Assembly (NCBI GenBank): GCA_905250025.1
Contig: CAJNOJ010000415.1
Location: 1 to 64,000 of the forward strand
DNA: 64,000 nucleotides
Origin: Adineta ricciae
Taxonomy: Eukaryota; Rotifera; Eurotatoria; Adinetida; Adinetidae
Reading direction: 5' to 3'
The notes under the pieces: generated by a model
The model's input: the letters and a program-made list of their open reading frames with translations, nothing else
Told to the model about the DNA's origin: nothing
Databases searched by the model: none
Shown here: in pieces, positions 57,802-64,000 of the stretch
Layout of the letters: every line of letters starts with the position of its first letter
How positions within the stretch are numbered: position 1 is the stretch's first letter
Translations under genes and position numbers: made by a program

Positions 57802-60086
57802 AATTTTGTTCTTGTGGTTGAATGTTAATGAGACGTTTTCGATAAACTAAAACAAAATTAATTGTTGATAATGAGAAACAGAGCGACGCGGGGCAACCAT
57901 AAACTCGTCCCAGCTCGCTTCATTTTCTATTGTCTGTTTTAGCCGAAATCATTCATTTTAACACTTAATAAGATCACCGACCATTACTGAAAAAGTTTTC
58001 GATATTTTTCGTTTGAACAGGAAATAATTAAAGATGTGCTAATCTAAATAGAGAGTCTTGTGCTCGTTCGCCGTAGGAGTCGATCAGTCTTTAGTGAGTT
58101 TAAACCAGGTGAAATTGATCAGAAAAGTATCGTTTTTGTTCAGAATTGCTTTGTAAATTCTAAGTTATGGCACCTAAAAGCTCAATGTCCAAGAGCGTCG
58201 GACTTCGTTCCAGACTGTCGAGATCGAAACTTATCGGGGGTCGAGCAGAGTCAAGTCGGAAATTAGAGACTCAAGTTTGGGCGTCGATAGGAATTAACTT
58301 GAATACTACTCATCCATTCACGTATGCTCAATTTGTATATGTTACCGGACACTAAAGTGGAGCTGTTGGTCCTGTCCTGCTTATAGCTTCAATTTCATCG
58401 TCCCATCTCGTCTTAGGACGGGATGTATCCCGCATCCCGCGGAACTCTAATGAGAAAGTATAAAAAGAAATAAACAACTAAGTATTGCAGTATGTCATAG
58501 AAATTAAATGAAATACAAAAAATTTATTTCGTTTTCATCTATCTAACAGAAGTTGGTAAATTGAAAAAAGATTTGACGATCAATCAAGGCGTGAGTGAGT
58601 GTGCATATATGTGCATTTTATTATTTGTTCGTTTATTTTATGCATATATTCTTAATGATGTCACATTCTTTTAATTATCAAAAGGGAGTGTAAACAAAAA
58701 TCGATGAATGTCAGTTCTTTAGATATAAAACAGTAGCATAACACAAAATGATTTTTTTTATGTAGAGTAAAAATTACACGGAAGAAAATTTATTCGTTCA
58801 GTACGATCTGGAAAAGAGTGTTAAAGTGTTTAATGGTTGAAATGTGCACACTTCTCCCTACAGACGGTGATAGATGCACGTGTAAATTGGTATGATCACC
58901 ATAGCTGTGCTCAAAGGGAAAAAAGACTACATGATAATACCGTGTCCTCTATTCATCGTCTCCTTCCTCATCCTTATATTTGTATTAATTTCAAACGAGA
59001 AAAGTATTAATCAAGGTATTGCAGGGTGTGTCACTTTTATTGTGTTTCGAATTTCTAATTTCGTGTGGGATTGCGTTGCAAGCTCTCGTTATATATTGGT
59101 AAGCTGCAGCAATTATGTGAAAACAGTTCACACTTAGTTGAAAAGTTGTATAGATGTATATTTTTTTCATTTCTTGTATACCAAGAAAGTATCGATACAT
59201 TTATTGTTGATGTATTGCCACACATGAGTAAGTTGTTTATGAGATGAAACCGTTTATATATCCATAACTATTTCGCATTTGTTTTGAATACGTAACGAAA
59301 TATTTTATAATTACTTTTTTCTATGAGTCTTTGTGACATACTTGTAGATATATTTTGAGGGTGAAAGTGATTTTTAATAGAAAAACTTGAGAATTTGCAT
59401 GGTGGGCGTATATATGCGAGTAAATGAGACAACATGCAATGAATTCGAATGATATTTCATTTGACCCCGAATGCATAAGATGATTTAGTTCATGGATCGT
59501 TCCATGGGAAGTCAACCACAGAAAACACGAGATTCTCAAATTTTTTTTCATACATGGTTTTATAGAGCATTTAATGGTGATCATTTTAGTAAAACAATTT
59601 TCCTTATCGGTCAATTTTTACCTATTTTATAGCCAAAATACCGTCAAAACCTTCGCAAGTTTTCAAACCCGAATTTTCCGCGTTTTGGCTCTAGCACCGT
59701 ATAGATAGGGTCGATTTTCAAAAACTTTTCTATCAAAATGATCAGCTCGAAGAGCTCTACGAGGTAGACTGTGTTAAAAATTGTCGGTTTCAATTTTTAC
59801 TATTAGGTTACTAGCTTACTAGTTTTATGATGAAATAGCTTTAAAATTTTTTTCTTTTACAATTGAATGTGATATGAAAGGTTCATATGCGTAAGAATAT
59901 ATAATCTATGGCTGTTAAAACATACTGAGACATCAGATATGCGCCATCCGCGGAACTATGAGAAGCTAGAAATAGTTTGATGAGAAAATTTTTATTATTA
60001 TCAAATGATAACCAAAGAAATCATGTTCAAATTGATTTTGTATTCGAGATCAATCATAATTATATGACTCGACAAAGATCAATACT
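57802..60086. other. Intergenic region
   Basis: No gene could be supported. A Ser/Arg-rich frame around 58167-58355 and others near 58892-59200 lack motifs and splice context. The stretch 59640-59800 (ccgcgttttggctctagcac, gctcgaagagctctac) is less AT-rich than its surroundings and could be an old repeat. Confidence 0.4.
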
Positions 60087-60879
60087 TTACGCATAAGGTT
60101 TCTGAATATCTTGAAATTGTTCTTTCGACAGTGATAGTTGATTTCGTCTACCAAATACTGATGAACAAATAAAGTGTGCAATAATATTTTTGTACGGGAT
60201 AGTTGCCTTTGTCTTGGCTTTGCTGGAACACCTTATATATGATGATAAAGAGAGACAATGTTCATAACGTTCGAGAATTACTTCCTCCATAGGTTCTCTC
60301 ACATCGATCACTTTAGCAAGAAAGTGCTTGTCATCCTCGTTAACAATCACGATATGATCAATCGAAATATCTTCTATTCTTTTGATTTGTTCATCAGTAG
60401 TATTAGTTCGAAGAGTGAACTCATCGTCAGCGAAAGAGCTTGATGTTTTCCGACAGAAAATATTAAATTCATCTTTAGGATCGAATTGATAAACTTGCCG
60501 AATATCTTTGATTCGTCCTAGAAGAAATGTTTTCTACATCGTATCAAAACAATAAATGCCTTACCATTTAATTCTTTGAACCGACCAGAAGAAAGTAACG
60601 CTTGATATACATTCTCGATGGTTCATTTGAGATTCTTAATGCAGCAGCTTCTTCATTTATTCTCTTCGTAAAATTAAAGAAGTCTTCGGTCGATGAAAGA
60701 ATTGTGCCTGACGAGAGTGTTGATCGACTGGCACTTGATTTGGCTGTAGCTCCTATACCAAGAGAAGGTCCTTTTCCATGTCCACTAGCAGAGGATGGCC
60801 AGCTTGCTTCAATATTAAAATCACTTTTATGATGAATCAAGTTTATTTTCTTTCTCGTAGAGAAGAGTCTTAGAAACAT
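60087..60879 (-). pseudogene. Hypothetical protein, two exons, apparent frameshift
   Basis: Exon 2 (60087-60517) reads as an acidic, intact-looking sequence (DEQIKRIEDISIDHIVIV...REPMEEVILERYEHC...KEQFQDIQKPYA). A 47-bp intron (60518-60564) joins it in phase to ENVYQALLSSGRFKELN. Upstream, the long frame from 60879 (Ser/Gly-rich, then STEDFFNFTKRINEEAAALRIS) is in a different register; the switch falls at about 60610-60625, where one frame stops and the other begins. No splice site resolves this, so a 1-base indel (mutation or sequencing error) is likely. The family is not recognised. Confidence 0.4.
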
Positions 60880-62492
60880 AAATTGTTTGTTTGATTGCTC
60901 GCTTGCTTGTATGTCTGCACTTCACTGATTGGTCTAAAACTAAAATATAGCCATTAAAAACTATTCTCGTAAAAAACTTGACCAAAGGGTTTTTGTGATC
61001 GGGGAACTTGAATCTGATGTTAGTTTTTAAGGTGCACATAATGCAAAATTACAGCATACATGATTCTATTCAGTTTTTGATGCTGATCATGAATATATTC
61101 TTATTTTTTTTATCTGATTAGTTTTTCCAGAAAAAATAGTAAAACGCTAATGATGCCTCAATATCTGTACATAGTGCTAGGCTGGAAAAAATCAAGTCGT
61201 ATTTTGATAACAATTAGTTTTTCGATTATTGCGATGTTTTTTTGATTCTCCATGTAAAACTGAGTCTAGAATTGTTTTTTAGATCTTAATCACATATTAC
61301 ATAGCCATTCTGAAACAAAGGCATGCCCTAAAGGTCTTGAGGGCGCGGGTGCGCAACCTTGCAACTCTATCTAGTTTTTTGTTTTTAGGGTTATAGCCTT
61401 CATTTCAATGGCATTCGAATCGTTGTTTGATCAATAACAAAGATATGAATTGCTTTTTCTCATTTTCTTTTCTTATCCGTAGAAAATGAGCCAACCTTAG
61501 AGCATATGCGACAAAGATCGGGGAGTTGATGCTCAGAAAAAAAGCTTTATCATTCTTCCAACACTCCTGAAAATGCATTAGAATAGGTTTAAAACGACGC
61601 AGAATTCACTGGAGATAGTTGCGACACGAATAGAATATCTTGAGAACCGACAAACAATCCGACGTAGATCAATGGCATGATAAAATAATCTATAAATGAC
61701 GTCTTTTTCACTATAAAAGTACAATGTAGTACAGCGCCATTATTCGTCGATGTCTAAGTGAACGTCTCGAACACCAACGAACATCGAATTCCGTTATATA
61801 GTCAAATTAATGCTGGTACACAACAACTACCAAACGCAAAGGCAGCTGATACAATGCAAAAGCGAATCGAGACTTTAAATAGTCGATATAACAATCAGGA
61901 TATCAATAGTGAGCAATTGTTAAATGCCTTATCATTATTGGTCGGAAGGAAAAAGTAAAAATCGGTGTGAAACTTGTGATTTAGGACTGCACACATTCTT
62001 TCATATTTTTTTAATCGTGTATCGTCTTTAATAAAAATTTCCTAATACAGAATAAAATATTTACTACAACAATAATACGTCTTTTTTTGTTTTTCGTCGT
62101 TTTCCCTATGCATCTTTCTGTAACTCCCTCTTTTTACTTCGATATTAATTTTTCGACATTTTGACTTTCGATCTTTTTCAATTATACCGAATACCCGACC
62201 AGTTATCGGAGGATGTCTGTTTGAGTCTTGCTTTGATTTTATGATCTTCTTCTAAACCGATAGATTCGTGGACAGATGAAAATATTTCTAAAATTCTATT
62301 CTTTTATACCTATACTCAAGCGCACCCGCCCCCTCACATCCATACACATTTATGACAGGAAAAATACCATGACTCAAGTTGAGATGGTTATTGCGACACG
62401 TGTGAAGAAAGAAAAGACATGAAAGATATTAATATACAGGTGCATGCTGATCTACAATACTCATATCGATTGTCGTAAAAAGAAGAGGAGAA
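60880..62492. other. Intergenic region
   Basis: Mostly AT-rich sequence without features. A 66-codon frame at 61758-61958 (GTG start, ...NSRYNNQDINSEQLLNALSL) could be the last exon of a small gene but has no ATG at its 5' end. Nothing else is supported. Confidence 0.35.
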
Positions 62493-64000
62493 ATGCCTTT
62501 GGAATCTCTCGCTAATGAATTACTACTCGACATATTCGAGTGCATTAATGCGATCGATCTCTTTCGTGCTTTCTATGGTCTCAACACTCGGTTCAACGAA
62601 CTTCTACTGGTTCACGCTCGTACATACCATGTTGACTTTCAGCTAGCATCACAACACGATTTCAATCACTTCTGTCGTGTTTATCTTCCATTGATTAGCC
62701 GACAAGTCGCCACGTTGCACCTGTCCGATGATGATGGTGAATTCTTAATCAATCAAATTCGTCATGCTGATTCGATCGAACCCGTCATGAAAATTCTATC
62801 TAACTGTGATCAAATGTCCTCCCTGACTCGTTTGAAAATAACATACTGCTCCTGCCGTAACACGGACAAGTTTTCCGACTTAATCCATCACGTTTGGCTT
62901 TTGCCCAAATTGACTCACTGCCATCTCGATTTTACTGCGATGCTTTCGCCTTACTCTTTCCGACAACCATTGCGAACATCCAAAACGATTGAATATTTAT
63001 CGATGAAAACTGTGAAGTTTACCTTCAAAGACTTGTTCGCATTGCTTCTATGTACACCAAATGTTCGACATGTTCACGCCACACTCTTCGATCGACATGC
63101 TTCTTCCGAAACGCTCCCTATCCTTCCATCCATCAGCAAACTCAACTTATCGACTGATTCGTCACTACATCATCTGAACAATATTTTCCAAGCAATGCCG
63201 AATTTATCACATGTCACATTGGAACTGGCCGAGACATCCGACCGGAAATATTTAAATGGTCATTCTTGGCAAGCGCTCATCCTTGCTTCTTTATCGAAGA
63301 TCAGAGTCTGGCGATTTTTTACGACATATTCCTTTCATGAAGAGATGATCATCGAAGATCACGTCGAGCAAATACTCGACACCTTTCGAACACCATTTTA
63401 TCTCGATGAACATCGCTGGTTCGTTCGATGTGATTGGAATCGACAAATCACAGGTCAACGACTCTTTCTTTACACGATGCCAAGTTGCTGTCGGGACATC
63501 TATGTTGTTCATCCATCGTTCCAGTCGAAATCGACATATCCTGAAAATCCAAATGTTTCTTCGTTGGATCACATATGCTATCCGATTGGTTCCGACCTTC
63601 TCTTACGTAACGGAAACCTACATTTAGTATTTCCTAATCGAATAGAATATTTACTCTTTCGCAACCAAATACCATGTGTATTCTTGCCGAAGATCGGTCA
63701 TGTCACAATTCGACTTCCAACGGAAACTCCGATTTGGTCATTCATTTCAACATTGACTTGTCTCAGATCATTGAATATCTCACTAAGTTATAAGACCAGT
63801 CTGGGACAGCTGCAAGCCTTAATCAATCAAACACCACGTTGTCACTCGCTCACGGTTAACAATGTGTCACCTGAACAATTGGCGCAATTAGATCGTATTC
63901 CTGCTCCACTTCATCGAATTTCAATCAAAGATTATTGTAGCAACGCTGTTGAATGTTCTGTTTTCGCTGCGTCGCCATTAGGTCGTCAATGTAAAGTTCT
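62493..64000 (+). CDS. F-box protein, 3' end beyond the window
   Basis: The ATG at 62493 starts MPLESLANELLLDIFECINA, an F-box (residues 2-45), and the frame stays open to the window edge, at least 502 residues with no intron. After the F-box come irregular LRR-like strands (VATLHLSDDDGE, LTRLKITYC, ISKLNLSTDS, LSHVTLELAE, LRSLNISLS). A section with TFRTPFYLDEHRWFVRCDW parallels the SFRTPFWLNEKQWFVSW part of the two F-box/LRR genes elsewhere in the window, so all three belong to one rotifer F-box family. The likely role is substrate choice for an SCF ubiquitin ligase. Confidence 0.8.
   Translation, partial: MPLESLANELLLDIFECINAIDLFRAFYGLNTRFNELLLVHARTYHVDFQLASQHDFNHFCRVYLPLISRQVATLHLSDDDGEFLINQIRHADSIEPVMKILSNCDQMSSLTRLKITYCSCRNTDKFSDLIHHVWLLPKLTHCHLDFTAMLSPYSFRQPLRTSKTIEYLSMKTVKFTFKDLFALLLCTPNVRHVHATLFDRHASSETLPILPSISKLNLSTDSSLHHLNNIFQAMPNLSHVTLELAETSDRKYLNGHSWQALILASLSKIRVWRFFTTYSFHEEMIIEDHVEQILDTFRTPFYLDEHRWFVRCDWNRQITGQRLFLYTMPSCCRDIYVVHPSFQSKSTYPENPNVSSLDHICYPIGSDLLLRNGNLHLVFPNRIEYLLFRNQIPCVFLPKIGHVTIRLPTETPIWSFISTLTCLRSLNISLSYKTSLGQLQALINQTPRCHSLTVNNVSPEQLAQLDRIPAPLHRISIKDYCSNAVECSVFAASPLGRQCKV

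Noticed and set aside
58370-58450. GC-rich patch with cccgcatcccgc resembling a regulatory or transposon end
   Set aside because: It is short, with no inverted partner or flanking duplication found.
59640-59830. Possible ancient transposon remnant
   Set aside because: Only a compositional change is visible; no coding or terminal structure could be found.

Overview
The window looks like nuclear DNA of a bdelloid rotifer (Rotaria/Adineta type). It is AT-rich, with compact genes and GT-AG introns mostly of 45-60 bp. Its gene families are ones expanded in bdelloids: F-box/LRR proteins, a mono-ADP-ribosyltransferase, VCBS/FG-GAP repeats, rapidly evolving 7TM receptors and a bacterial-type MerB-like gene. 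The taxonomic call is inference; no rRNA or tRNA gene was seen.

Layout. 1-3.1 kb: a short satellite, a small LRR gene and an AIG1/GIMAP-like GTPase. 3.7-36.5 kb: one gene neighbourhood present twice, and the order shows why. Copy A runs 3704-13073 (LRAT-like gene, eIF5-like gene, amine oxidase, DHRS12-like dehydrogenase, 3' part of an F-box/LRR gene). It stops at a single N inside an insertion element. It resumes at 26684 with the other half of the same element and the 5' part of the same F-box gene, then an ASC/ENaC-type channel, a second F-box/LRR gene with 18 repeat exons, and a TPR/J-like gene. Copy B (13075-26682) is the same gene order, a few percent different, itself broken by single Ns at 14724, 15866 and 20294, and sits between the two halves of copy A. 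The simplest reading is that contigs of the alternate haplotype were scaffolded into a gap of the first haplotype. A real tandem duplication is the alternative.

36.5-64 kb is single copy: a small Q/N-rich ORF, a 7TM receptor, an intronless MerB-like lyase, a VWA-domain protein, a secreted 8-cysteine defensin-like peptide, an SLC46-like transporter, a second 7TM receptor, a large gene that joins an ADP-ribosyltransferase domain, one transmembrane segment and 21 VCBS repeats, a damaged hypothetical gene, and an F-box gene running off the right edge.

The genes do not form one pathway. The most unusual items are the ART-TM-VCBS fusion, the MerB-like enzyme whose expected catalytic Asp is Cys, the defensin-like gene, and the haplotype-in-haplotype scaffold structure. 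Splice sites were read by eye and checked for reading phase; no transcript evidence was available. Family assignments come from motif recognition, not searches.
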